The notes beneath the pieces were generated by a model. It was not told the DNA's origin and ran no database searches. It saw only the letters and a list, made by a program, of their open reading frames with translations. Positions 25,089-37,310 of a DNA stretch of 64,000 nucleotides are shown here, piece after piece; the first letter of the stretch is position 1; every line of letters begins with the position of its first letter. The stretch spans positions 37,236,001-37,300,000 of the forward strand of contig CM072812.1 of assembly GCA_037013495.1 (NCBI GenBank), written 5' to 3'. This DNA is from Hippophae tibetana (lineage: Eukaryota; Streptophyta; Magnoliopsida; Rosales; Elaeagnaceae). A program made the translations under genes and the position numbers.

Positions 25089-28000
25089 ATGAATGTTTCT
25101 GACCTTACTGTGGGTGGTACTACTATAAACCAAATGATGAGGCCTTCTGTGGCTCATGGGGTAACCCCAATGTTATTGGTTTCTATTCCAATGAACCATG
25201 GTGTGGTAGAGATATTGGAGAAGTTTAATGGTTTGAACTTCAAGAAATGGATGTGTAAGATGATTTTCTATCTCACCACTTTGAATTTAGTAAGGTTCTT
25301 GACTGAAGAAGCTCTTGATTAACCTCAGGTGAACAAGATTTTCATTCTGCTAATGCTATTGAAGCATAGAAACATTCTAATTATTTATGTCAAAACTATA
25401 TTTTGAATAGTTTAGCTGATTCCTTGTATAATGAGTACAATAAGGAAAAGACGACCAAAGACTTGTGGGAATCATTGGACCAGAAGTATGAAATTACAAA
25501 TACCAATGCCAAGAAATATTTTTTGGTCGCTTTCTTTATTATAAGATGGTGGAGTAGTCAAGCACATGAAATCCAAGATATCATAACAGAGATGTATGAT
25601 GAAGGGATGATACTTAATGAAACCTTCCAAGTTGCAACTATTATTAAAAAGTTGCCCCTTCATGGATAGAGTTCAAGGCCTATCTTAAGCACAAGCGAAT
25701 GAAAGTATCTTTGAAAGACTTACTGATAAGATTCAAAGTGGAAGAAGACAACATGGCTTCTTCTAAAAGAGGTTATAACCCATCAGCACCCAAGGCTAAT
25801 GTGATGGAACATGGTCAGAGTTCCAAACACAATAAGAATAAGGGCAAGGAAAATCTGGGTAAAGGGTCTAAATTAGGACTTAGAGAAGCAAATTTTAAAA
25901 AGTCAAGCTTTAGAAGGATTTACTTTAACCGTCAAAGGACAAGGCATAAAGCCCCAGACTGTAGGTTTCCAAAAAGAAACAAAAACCGTGAGGCAAATAT
26001 GGTTGATGACATCACTTATGATATCTCTAACATTGACTTATGTATAGTCATTTCTGAGATAAACTTGGTGGGATCAAACCCAAAGGAGTGGTGGATTGAT
26101 ACTGGTGCAACAAGGCTCGTATGCTCGGATAAGGGGTTATTCACTACTTTTGAGATAGTGAAAGATGGAGAGAAGCTCTTTATATGAAATTCTACCACAT
26201 CAGCCATTCAAGGGCAAGGTTAGGTCAAACTGAAGATGACCTATAGGAAGGAGCTTACATTAAAAAAATGTACTCTATGTGCTTGACATCTACAATTGTT
26301 TTCCTGGCTCATTTCTAAACAAGCATAGCTTTCAGATGGTGTTTGAATATGACAAAGTCTTTGTGACAAAAAAATGGGATGTTTGTGGGGAAGGGATATA
26401 TATCTGATGGGCTATTTAAGCTCAATGTAATTATTATAAAAGTGAATAATATTAATAAGATTAGTTCTTCCAATTTATGGCATGGTAGACTAGGTTATGT
26501 CAATTACGATACATTGCGTAGACTAATTAACATGAAACCCCTACGAACATTCCATATAGTTTCAAAGTATAAGTGTGAGACTTGTGTTAAGGAAAAAATG
26601 ACTAAGTCATCGTTTCATTCGATTGAAAGGAACATTGAACTCTTTGACTTAATCTATATTGATCTATATGATTTGAAATTTATTCAGACAAGAGGTGACA
26701 ATGAGTATTTTATTACTTTTGTTGATGATAACACAAAGTATTGCTATGTGTATTTTTTAAAAAGTATAGATGAAACTAAAAAGAAATTTATTCTTTATAA
26801 AACAGAAGTTGAAAATCAACTTAACAAGAAAATCAAGGTACTGCATAGTGATTGTGGTGGTGAATATGAGGCATAATTTGGTGAATTATGTGCATAACAC
26901 AGAGTTATTCACAAAACCACACTGCCTTATTCACCTAAGCAAAATAGAGTTGCTAAACGTAAGAATCGTACCTTGAAAGAAATGATGAATGCAATGCTAT
27001 TAAATTTTGAGTTGCCAAAGAACTTGTGGGGGAAGCTATTTTGTCAACTAACTACCTTTTAAATAAGGTACCCCATAAAAAATACATATAAGAATCCATA
27101 TGAATTATTTAAAGGAAGGGTACCTTCCTATAAATATTTACGAGTGTATGAGTGTTTAGCAAAAGTGGTTGTATTTATACCTAAGAAGGTGAATATAGGT
27201 CCAAAAACAATAGATTGCATCTTCATTGGATATGCACATAATAGTAGTGCTTATCAATTTCTTGTGCATGAGTCAAAGATCCCAGATATACACAAGAACA
27301 CAATAATGGAATCAAGGAATGCATTGTTCTTTGAACATGTATTTCTAGGTAAATCTCAAAGAGAATGAAGTTCATCTAAACAAACATATGAGACTATGAA
27401 TAAAGATAGTCAAAGAACTTAGATGTAACAAGAGGGCTAGGATAGAAACGTCTTATGGTCTAGATTTTTAACCTATTTGCTAGAAAGTGAACCTTAAACC
27501 TATGAAGAGACTGTGAATTATTTTGAAGGTTCTCAATGAAAATAAGCCATTAATAGTGAAATTGAGTCCATTATGCAAAATCACACTTAGAAACTAGTTG
27601 ATTTACCTCCAAGTGGTAAAACACTAGGGTCTAAGTGGATTTTCACAAGAAAACGTAAATCAGATGGATTAATTGATAAGTACAAGGCCAGGCTGTAATT
27701 AAGGGATACAAACAACGACATGACCTTGATTACTTTGATATTTATTCTTCTATGTTGAGAATAACATCTATAAGGATGATAATTAATATCGTAGCTCTGC
27801 AAAATTTTGAAATACATTAAATGGATGTAAAGAAAGCCTTTCTAAATGGAGAGTTATATGAAGGAATCTATATGGACCAACCCAAGGGTTTTTCATACCT
27901 AGGGAAAGAAGGAAAGGTCTGTAAATTGGTGAAGTCTTTATATGGCTTGAAACAAGCACCAAAACAATGACATGAAAATTTTGATAGTTTCACAAGGAAA

Positions 28001-28950
28001 ATGGTTATGTTATCTTGTGTCTTTACGTTGATATCATGCTAATTGTGGGCAGTAATGATCAAATGATCAAATATACCAAGTCTATGTTGAATTCAAGGTT
28101 TGATATGAAAGACATGGGACATGTTGATGTAATTATGAGAATTAAGATATCAAGGATATCAAGCGGTCTCATTTTAAGTCAATGTCATTATTTTGAAAAA
28201 ATACTTGAGAAATTCAACAAGGGTGATTCTAGAATTATGAGAACACCAGTAGATGTAAATTCACATCTATCTAAGAATAAAAGTGCGAATGTGTCTTAAC
28301 TAGAATATTCTAGAATGATAGGAAGTCTTATGTACTTGATGAGTTGTACGAGACCTGACATAACTTATTTTGTAAGCAAACTAAGTAGATATACTACTAA
28401 TCCAGGATTTGATCACTAGAAAGGTATTACAAGACTACTTAGATACTTAATATATACACGTAGCTATAGACTACACTACACAAGATATCTAGCTATATTA
28501 GAAGGATACAATGATGTCAATTGGATATTTGATATGAAAGACTTAAAGTCTACCAGTGGATATGTATTCATACCAGGTGGTGTAGCTATTTCATAAAAGT
28601 TCTTTAAACAGACATGCATTGCTAAATCCATGATGGAAAATGAGTTCATCGTTTTGGATAAATGTGGCGAAGAAGCCGAATGGCTACACAATTTTGTAAA
28701 GGAAATTCCTAAGTGGGTGAACCTGTACCTAAAATATGCATTCATTGTGATAGTCAATTTATTATGGGTAGGGCACATATCAATATGTGTAATGATAAGT
28801 CTTGACATATACATCGTAAACATAATACCATTAGACAGCTACTCTCAAATGGGGTTATCTTTATTGACTATGTGAAGTCAAATGATAACATAGTTGATCC
28901 CTCAACTAAAGGATTAAATCGAGAGTTAGTTGATAAATCATTGAGAGAAA
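25089..28950 (+). pseudogene. Copia-1 gag-pol polyprotein, heavily disrupted
   Basis: Domains run in canonical Copia order on the + strand through several frames. Gag lies at 25089-25980 (EKFNGLNFKKWMCKMIFYL). The protease motif WWIDTGAT is near 26090. GAG-pre-integrase and the integrase zinc finger lie at 26460-26620 (WHGRLGYVN..CETC), and the integrase core at 26620-27260. Reverse transcriptase spans about 27590-28300 and RNase H ends near 28950. Intact polyproteins of this kind have about 1300 residues; here stops and frameshifts break it into fragments of 60-165 residues. The gag zinc knuckle keeps HKAPDC but has lost its first two cysteines. The RT catalytic YVDD reads YVDI near 28025. 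It cannot be functional. Confidence 0.9.
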
Positions 28951-29572
28951 TGTGACTGAAGCTCATGAATGAATAAGGATTTGCAAAGGAAACCCAACCT
29001 ATTTGACTGGAGATCCTAAGATCTAGGTTCAAAGGGAAAACCTAATTATAAAGACTTAGTGAGATCACTGTGGGGTTTTACCCTCAATTCTATTCCCATG
29101 ATGAAAACAATGATACCCATAAGATACATGATAAGTTAAGTATTTTAATGATTCTTATGAAGAGAATACCGAGCAGAGTATGCAGGGTACTCTTTGTGGA
29201 TTACTTTTAAAGATAAAAGATCACCTATATGAGGGAGGAGTGGGGCCGCTTTGAAAGAGAATTGTATAGAGCTCAATTCTTTTGAGACTCTCACAAAACT
29301 AGGCATATATTCATAGCCAAAATGAACATAACAATGAGAACTGAATTATGTCAGGAGAGACTCTTGTGTGAAGTATATTATCGCTTACATAAATGGCAGG
29401 ACAATTCAAAGACATCACGTATACTGGTTAGTTAGTAAGGTAAATATACTTTCACAGGAGAAGGTTCAAAGGGTAACACCTACCTATCCTATGCAAGTTT
29501 CGATCCGTTAAACTCTATTTCAGTGTCAAAGTTTGATTTAAAATATATATCAATTTTATTCATGTGAGAGAT
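28951..29572 (+). other. Copia-1 3' untranslated internal region and polypurine tract
   Basis: Non-coding stretch between the end of RNase H (TKGLNRELVDKSL-type ending near 28935) and the 3' LTR. It ends in CATGTGAGAGAT directly before TGTTGAAAT, the place and style of a Copia plus-strand priming tract. Confidence 0.55.
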
Positions 29573-29951
29573 TGTTGAAATATTTGAATTAAATTACTAA
29601 ATGTTTCTATCTTAAATTAGAAATGAAAAATTAATTTTTGAATTAAATTGTCCGTTTTTTCCTTTCTACTTCCATTTATGAATTAATTTTTCCCCGTTGC
29701 TCTTCCTCTTCTTTGGCCATTTCTCTGCATCAATTCTCTTTTCTGTTTATTTATGATTCTTCTATAAATAGAGAAGAAAGAAAAGAAGGAAAACACGAAA
29801 AAAAGAAAAGGAAGATCTGAGAAAGAAAAGGAAAAAAAATAAAGAAAAGAGAAGGAGGGTGGCGAGGAGAAGAAGAAGAAAGATAAAAAGAAAAGAAAAA
29901 AAGGGAAAAAAAGAAAAAGAAAAGACAAGAAAAAGATCACGAGAAGGTATA

Positions 29952-29988
<37 letters not shown>

Positions 29989-30292
29989 TTAGTTGTATAT
30001 TTTTTGTTATCTAGAGTTAGGTTTTTTTGATAGAGTTAAAACACTTTAAAGTTCATAGAATAATAAATTATGGTGTAAATTTATTATTATTTAATCGTTG
30101 TATCGTGGGAGAATTTTTTTTATCATTTTCAAACACACACGGTGAGCGAAAAAATTATCTTAAAAATACTATGCGATATATAGGCCTCGATTATTATTAT
30201 TTTTTATGTAATTTATATATTATTTAAATTTTATATTTATATATTTATAATTTTTTAATAAAATAATTTTATTTTTAAATTAATTTCTAACA
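29573..30292 (+). mobile_element. Copia-1 3' LTR
   Basis: A 720-bp segment starting TGTTGAAATATTTGAATT and ending TTTCTAACA, so it has the TG..CA ends of an LTR. A TATA-like CTATAAATAG lies near 29762. Its second half (from about 29995) is shared with 24140-24459; its first half is not. Confidence 0.7.
29765..29990. repeat. Polypurine tract followed by (ATT)n microsatellite
   Basis: About 170 bp of almost pure A/G on the + strand (29765-29940), then 13 ATT units at 29951-29989. Both sit inside the Copia-1 3' LTR, just after its TATA-like box. Open frames across the tract are skew artefacts. Confidence 0.85.
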
Positions 30293-31768
30293 CAAATTGC
30301 TTAAGAAAAACAATGACATCAACTTGAAGATAGATGTTAATCCTCTTTTGCTATTATATGATATGGGCACGAAAAGGATTTTTTTTTATAAAAAATTACA
30401 CAAGTCCAGGAATTGTGTTTAAAGCAGTTTTATATAATTTGAGTTTAATACTTTTCTTTCTTTCTTTTATTCTTTTATTCTTTTATTCTTTTTCTTCCAA
30501 CTCTTTCATCTACTTTTTACTTTTTATATGTAACAAACTTAAATATTTATCAAAAATAAATATTTTAAAAAATATTTTTATTAACAATTACAATGTAACT
30601 CATATTCTTCTCAATGATATTTTTATTTGGTAAAATAAAATAATTAAATTTTAAAAAATACTAATTTTGTCTTTTCAAAGCTTGCCCTAAATCTTACATA
30701 TAGAATTTGATAATAATTTCAAAAGAGATAAGGATTTTTACTACACCATCTAATAACTAGCAAATTAAGATTTATTTTTGTTAAAAATATTAAACTTTAC
30801 TGATAAAGATTAAAACGTAAGATTTTTATGACCCATGTGATTATTTGGACGTCATAGAACGTGCAGTTAATGAAGAATAAAACTCATCATATTTTTCATT
30901 CACTATCATGTGTGTGATTGAGGAATTAACCGAATTAATAAAAAGTTGTCCTCCCTAGTCTCTACCTATTAAGAGGCACATATCGCGTTTTTCACATTAC
31001 CTACTTTAAATGCTTTGTAGAATATAAATGTAAGAAAGAAAGAAAATTATAATTATTCTTATTGTTTCAATCATTGAGGTCTACAAGATAAAGTTAAGGC
31101 TTACATTATGTAATTTATTTCCTTTTAAGTTACCATAATGTTTATTTTTGTCACATTAAATAATATTTTTTATGCATCTATAAAAGATAAAATAAATTGA
31201 TAATATCTTGGATCTTAATTGTTGTGTTTTTTGATAGTTTAATGTTTAAATCAATAAAAAAATAATAAAGTTTACATAAGATTTGCTTTTTGAGTAGGAT
31301 GAGATGATAAAGTTTAGATAATATTGTTTTTATTATAATAAAAAATTATATTTAATTATAATTTTTTATTAGTAAGAAAATAATTATTTTATATATGTTA
31401 TTAAATTAATATTGTATAGACATGAATATATATATATATGTAAAAAAAATGTAACTGATAACTATTAATTATTAAAATATGATTAATTTATTGTAATATT
31501 ATAAATAATTATCGATAATTATTCTTTAAGATAATTTTCGATCTTGAGACCATTTTCTAGTTATGACTATAAGATGAATTAATATTTATTATACTTCACC
31601 TGTAAGACTTTTTGGTTACTGTAATAACTCTTTACTTATATGGTAGAATGCACTAAATTACATCTAACAAATTCTCATGGAAAATGTATGAAATTCGGCA
31701 TTCATTTTTATTATTCCTTATTTATACTTTGAAATTAAAGTTATATATGATTACCATCCAAGCATATC
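30293..31768. other. AT-rich intergenic
   Basis: No supported gene. The open frame at 30334-30633 encodes only a low-complexity F/L/I/S-rich string over a TTC/TTA-rich tract. Confidence 0.4.
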
Positions 31769-32174
31769 TGTTGAAAAAATAAGAAATAACTATACACAAA
31801 AGAGCTCTCTAGTTTGTATTATTTTCTTCATGTTTTCATTACAATTGTATAGCTATTTATAATGAAATTTTACTCCTTCAATTACACTTTAAATTAAGCA
31901 TTCCTTGATTTACTCCTTGAATTAAGGATTCATTGTTTTACTCTTTGAATTAAGGTCCTTGTTTTATTCCTTGAATTAAGGTCCTTATTTTATTCCTTGA
32001 ATTAAGATCCTTGTTTTATTCCGTGAATTAAGGTCCTTGTTTTATTCCTTGAATTAAGGTCCTTGCTTTATTTCTTGAATTAAGTTCCTTGTTTTATTCC
32101 TTGAATTAAAGTCCTTGTTTTATTCCTTGAATTAAGATCATTGTTTTATTCCTTGAATTAAGGATTAATATCCA
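31769..32174 (-). repeat. Copia-2 3' LTR (complete)
   Basis: 406 bp, with + strand ends TGTTGAAAAAATAAG and GGATTAATATCCA, i.e. TG..CA on either strand. A TATAAATAG box lies on the minus strand near 31855. The U3 part holds ten copies of a 26-bp tandem repeat. PPT sequence lies at 32175-32187. Confidence 0.82.
31906..32166. repeat. 26-bp minisatellite in Copia-2 3' LTR, ~10 copies
   Basis: The unit is about TTCCTTGAATTAAGG followed by TCCTTGTTTTA. The TTGAATT core recurs at 26-bp steps from 31919 to 32154. Each unit holds the near-palindrome CCTTGAATTAAGG. Single-base variants mark individual units (GATCC, GATCA, GTTCC). Confidence 0.92.
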
Positions 32175-32184
32175 ATACTCCTCC

Positions 32185-35100
32185 TCAAGCTGGATCCAAA
32201 AGGTTTATGAATCCAAGCTTGGACAAAAGTCATTGAAATTGATGAGAAGCCAAGGGCTTGGTGAAGATGTCAACCAGTTGGTCGAAACTTCTTGTATAAT
32301 GTGTCTGAATCACCTGCGATTGAACTTGTTCACGAACATAATGACAATCAACTTTAATGTGTTTCATCCTCTCGTGAAACACTAGGTTTGATGCTATATG
32401 CATGGCTTCCTAATTGTCACAAAATAAGGACATAGGAAGAGTTGTAGGAACACCTAAATCACACAGAAGACCTTTAAGCCATATCAACTCACACGCAGTT
32501 GAAGCCATTGCACGATACTCAGCTTCGACACTTGATCTGGCGATGACAGTTTGCTTCTTACTCTTCCATATGACCAAGTTTCCATCGACAAATGTACAGT
32601 AGCCAGTGGTGGACTTGCGATCGATTTCATTCTCTACCCAATCAACATCACAATACCCCATGATTTGTGTGTTGTCATTCTTCTTCATGATGATACCACG
32701 ACCCACTGATCCTTTTAAGTAGCATAAGATCCTTTTAACAAGGGTCAAATGCTCAAGTGTCAGGGAGTACATGAATTGGCTCACAATACTTACAGAATAT
32801 GTGATGTCAGGTCTGATGATTGTTAGGTAGATCAACTTACCAACCAGTCGCTGGTAATAACTTATATCCGTGAGTGGCGTGCCCTTTAAGCTAGGTTTGA
32901 GCTTGCTGTCAAGAGGGGTAATGATTGGTTTGGTATCGCTCATGTTAGCTTCCTTGAGAAAATCTAGGACATATTTTCTTTGGTTAAGAAAGAGTCCATT
33001 ATGCGAGGTTTCCATTTCTATACCAAGAAAGTACTTCAATATCCCAAGGTCTTTAATTGCAAACCTTTGTTTGAGGTTAAAAATCTCGTTAGCATTATCA
33101 CCTGTAATTATCAGATCATCTACATAAATTAGCACAACCAATTTTCCCATAGCTCCTGTGCGAAAAAATAGTGAGGAATCGGCATTGCTGCTTTTGAAAC
33201 CAACACTAGTGAGAACTGAGCTTAGCTTGGCATACCAAGCTTGTGGGGACTGTTTCAAACCATAAATGGATTTGTACAATTTGCACACTAAATCCAGTTC
33301 ATTGCTTTGAGGATGCCCGAGTGGCAATTTCATATAGACTTCTTCTTTGAGATCACCATGCAAAAATGCATTCTTCACATCCATTTGGTACATGAACCAC
33401 CCATTGTTTACAGCCACTGATAGTAGCACTCTTATTGTGTTCATTTTTTCAACAGGTGCAAATGTTTCTTTGTAATCCACCTCGAATGTTTGAGTGAATC
33501 CCCAAGCCACCAATCTTGCTTTATACCTCTCAATTGATCCATCTGACTTGAATTTGAGCTTATAGATCCATTTGTAACCCACAAATTTCTTGCCTTTTGG
33601 AAGTTTGGTGATGCTCCATATGTTGTGTTGATTTAGGGCTTTAAGTTCTTCTTGCATGGCTTCCTTTCACACCTCTTGGCTGTTGGCCTCATGAAAGTTT
33701 TGAGGCTCACTGTAACTCGATATAGTGCCGAGGAATGCAGCATGGGCTGGTGTCACTCTCTTATATGACACATAATTTGAGATGCGATGTGTGGGTTTGT
33801 AGGTGACAAAGTCTTGAAGTCTTATAGGAGGTTGCCTAACACACATTGGATTACGTCGTGGAGTAGGAGGAGTTATCTCATACTCGTTCACATCTTGTAC
33901 CATATTGTGAGGATCATCTTGATTATCACCATCTTCATGCAGTGTACCATTAAGACGAGACCCTTCATTGTTACTTTCAGTGAGAGATGCATCAATGTTG
34001 ACATGGCTGAGATCTTGTTATTGTGGAGCCTCAAGTTTGATTCTTGGTAATGGAAACACATCCAAGATGTCATCCCTTTGACTTGTGATTTCATGTGACT
34101 TGTTGAAAAAAAGGTTAGTTTCATAAAATCGAACATCTTTAGACACATTTAATCTCCTAAGTTGGGGATCATAACACTTATATCCCTTTTGTGTAGATGA
34201 ATAACCAAGAAAAATACATTTAACAGCTCTAGGATCCAATTTATCTCGATGATGAGATTGAATATGTACAAAACAGATGCAACCAAAGACTCTAAGGTGT
34301 GAGAGGTTAATTTTCCTTCCTTTCATGACCTCTAGGGGAGACTTGAAATCCAAAACTCGGCTAGGTAATCTATTGATGATGTAAGCAGCTGCCATAACCC
34401 ATTTTGACCAAAATCTCTTTGGTACATTCATTTGTAGCATTATTGCTTTAGTTTTTTCAAGGAAGTCCCGATTTTTGTGTTCATCTACACCATTTTGTTG
34501 AGGTGTGCCAACACAAATTGTTTGATGCATAATGCCATGAATGCTCAAATATTGTTTCTTGATATGGGACATGTATTCGGTGCCATTGTCAGACCTTAAG
34601 GTTTGAATTTTAGAGGAGAAGTGATTTTTAACAAGGTTATGAAGGTCCTTAAATACTTTCATAACTTCATTCTTAGACTTTAAAATATATAACCATGTGA
34701 CTCGAGAGAAATCATCAACAAAAATCATAAAATACTTATAACCATCAAAAGATTCATTAGTTGGTCCCCATACATATGAATGAACTAGTTTAAAACACTT
34801 ACTAGCCCTAGACAAGGAAGAATTAAAAGGAAATCTAGTGGCCTTAGACAAGTGGCAAGTTTCACATGAATTGCATCATTTCCTAAGTTTGGAAATAAAG
34901 TTGACAAAATTGGTGGAGAAGGGTGAGCTAAACGTTGATGTCATAATTGATTATCTTGGATAGGGTTAAACTTGGCTTGAAACCCTCTGGGATTGCTCTT
35001 GGATATGTAATAGAGACCATCTAAGTAAAACCCTTCACCAATCATCTTTTTGGTGGCACAATCCTGAAAAATGACACTGTGAGGAGAAAAAATGGCTAAG

Positions 35101-36305
35101 CAATTCAAGGTATTTGTGATTTTTCCTACAGACAGAAGTTGGAAGGGAATGGAAGGTACATATAAAACCGCCAACTCGATTTCATCTGACATTAATTTTA
35201 TTTTTTCCTTTCCTAAAACCTCTACATTCTCACCATTTGCAATTGAAACTTGAGAAGGATTTGCTAATTTTTCAAACTTATGAGACTTTGACACATGGTT
35301 TGTCATATGATCTATGGCACCTGAATCTACAACCCAAAAATCACGTAACATATTTATTTTAAGAGCAGTTTTAATGGATTTTATGATACCTTGCATGTCT
35401 TCTTGTGGTATGAGTTTCGTATCTGCCAAGAAACCTGCAAACTTGCCTAGCAATGCTGTCGAGTTTCCTTCTTCTATACTATCCACATAGTCAATTCTAG
35501 CTCCTCCTGTCTTGCTTTGAAGATACAATCTAAACTCATTCATGAGTTCAGCTGGATTCGCTGTGAAGTTCTTGAATGGATCAAAACCATTAGAGGTAGA
35601 GGCAAAAGTATGATTTGCACGGTGTGCAGTACGATTCACTTTCTGTAAACCATTATCCTTTATAAAATCATGTTTTAATTCTGGATGTAGAATCCAACAT
35701 GTGTCTTTAACATGGCCCGTCTAGTTGCAGTGTTGACACTTCAAGTTTGGATGCTTCCCTTTGTACTTCCTCTCGTTGGTTAGATAGGCTCTTGCCTTAG
35801 GTGCACTAGCCATTGTACCTTTGTTCATGACTTTCCTCCTTACTTCTTCACGTTGAATTGTCGTACATACATTGGTGAAGGAAGAAAGTTCAGTATTCAT
35901 GAGTATGTGGCATCGTATATCTTCATATGTTGAATCAAGACTGGATAGAAGTTGAAATATCTTATCTTCTTTCGCTCTCTTTCGTAGCAGAGCTATATCA
36001 GTTGTATGAGGACCATATATTTCCAACTCATTCCACATGCTTTTCATGCTTCCTAAGAGTTGTACAAAAGGCTTGCCATCTTGTTGCAGATCTGAGATGT
36101 CCTTCTTTAATTGAAAAACTCGTGCAATATTGTTTTGACTGTCATACATTTCCTTGACCGTCTCCCATAGTTGGTATGCAGATTCAGAATAACTGAATAT
36201 TTAAGCTAATTTACGTTCCATGGAATTTAGGAGCCATGACATAACCAGTTGATCCTTACTATACCAAGATTCAAAGGTTGGTAAGGAAACATCAGGTACT
36301 TCGAT
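32185..36305 (-). pseudogene. Copia-2 gag-pol polyprotein, broken mainly by in-frame stops
   Basis: From high to low coordinates: gag, with zinc knuckle CX2CX4HX4C at about 35685-35727; protease (WVVDSGAIDHMT near 35330); GAG-pre-integrase (HQRLAHPS near 34920); integrase (34018-34851, HSYVWGP.., DDFSRVTWL, SDNGTEY, ending in a FLGYS block); linker; reverse transcriptase and RNase H (32410-33657, 415 residues) with intact IYVDDLIITGDN and SKKQTVIARSSVEAEY. The natural stop is at 32185-32187, after an LLSKLGFINLLDPA-type end. The parts 32185-34880 lie in one frame and 34900-36305 in another, so there is about one frameshift. The other breaks are in-frame stops: in the zinc knuckle, at the W of LWHQRL, and at 34015, 33664 and 32407. 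Sequence quality otherwise suggests a fairly young element. Confidence 0.92.
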
Positions 36306-36545
36306 GTTTTACTCATTGAATTAAGGTCCTTGTTTTATTCCTTGAATTAAGGTCCTTGTTTTATTCCTTGAATTAAGGTACTTGTTTTATTCCTTGAATT
36401 AAGATCCTTGTTTTATTCCTTGAATTAAGATCATTGTTTTATTCCTTGAATTAAGATCATTGTTTTATTCCTTGAATTAAGATCATTGTTTTATTCCTTG
36501 AATTAAGATCATTTTTTTATTCCTTGAATTAAGGATTAATATCCC
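36306..36545 (-). repeat. Copia-2 5' LTR remnant with 26-bp minisatellite, 9 copies
   Basis: Only the U3 part of the LTR remains, nearly all of it the 26-bp array (TTGAATT cores from 36318 to 36526), followed by GGATTAATATCC. It aligns with the same array in the 3' LTR, which has ten copies with a different order of variants. Confidence 0.88.
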
Positions 36546-37310
36546 TTGATAAATCCCTAATACAAATTAGGTAGAATTAACGTTATGAGATAATTTACTG
36601 AAAATGGTTGAAAATCACGTAATTATATTACCTGGAAATTAAAAAAAATCGTATATATTAGTTATCATTACCTGCAAATGAAAATTTACCCATATAAATT
36701 AAATAGAAAAATATTTTATTTATGATAATATATTTATATCATAATATTTTAAATAAATTGTAAAAATAATTATTAATTTTATAAACATAAAATATGCAGT
36801 TTATTTTTATTAGTGATATGTTAGTAATCTATCTAAATATTTGAAAATACCATTATAAAAAGTCAAACACAATAAACAAGATCAATGCTTCATAAATAGG
36901 CATACAAAAATATATAACATATACATGAAGAAAGAACTCTAAAGTTTTCAAACCACAAAATTTTATAATTATTACAAATATTGTGAAACAAGTAAAACTT
37001 TAACCATAATTATTTTGATAAATTTCTTTATATAGCATTAAAAGTTATACATTTTAAAGTAAATAAAAAAAATATAATATAAAAATTAGACTCAAACATG
37101 CCTATGTTGCTTTTCCTACCTTTTTTTACTTTTACATAATCAAATAAACTTATCCACACTCATTTCAACCTATAAATTTGAATCATATCAAATATTGTTT
37201 GATATAAAAATCATCAAATAACCTCCTAATAATTTTAAAAAAACAAAAAAAATCATAAACATATTGTCTAGTAAACAATATTTAATAATTATTAGTATTG
37301 GATTAGGGAC
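36546..37310. other. AT-rich intergenic
   Basis: Low-complexity AT-rich DNA, with no gene or element end recognised. Confidence 0.4.

Larger units (their letters stand above)
31769..36545 (-). mobile_element. Copia-2 LTR retrotransposon
   Basis: Minus-strand element bounded by a complete LTR at 31769-32174 (3' LTR in element sense) and a truncated LTR at 36306-36545. On the minus strand the polypurine tract GAGGAGGAGTAT abuts TGGATATTAATCC, the LTR start. At the other end the gag frame runs directly into the LTR repeat at 36306, so the R/U5 end, the primer site and the gag start have been deleted. The outer LTR end at 36545 carries one change (C for A). No target duplication was recognised. 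Confidence 0.85.

Noticed and set aside
29683..29940. 85-residue phenylalanine/serine-rich minus-strand frame
   Set aside because: Product of the polypurine tract inside the Copia-1 LTR.
31906..32166. Regular 26-bp repeats considered as a CRISPR array
   Set aside because: Units are contiguous with no variable spacers, the context is a plant LTR, and no cas genes exist.
32870..33127. Plus-strand frames within the Copia-2 pol region and other Copia regions
   Set aside because: They are antisense shadows of the pol reading frame.
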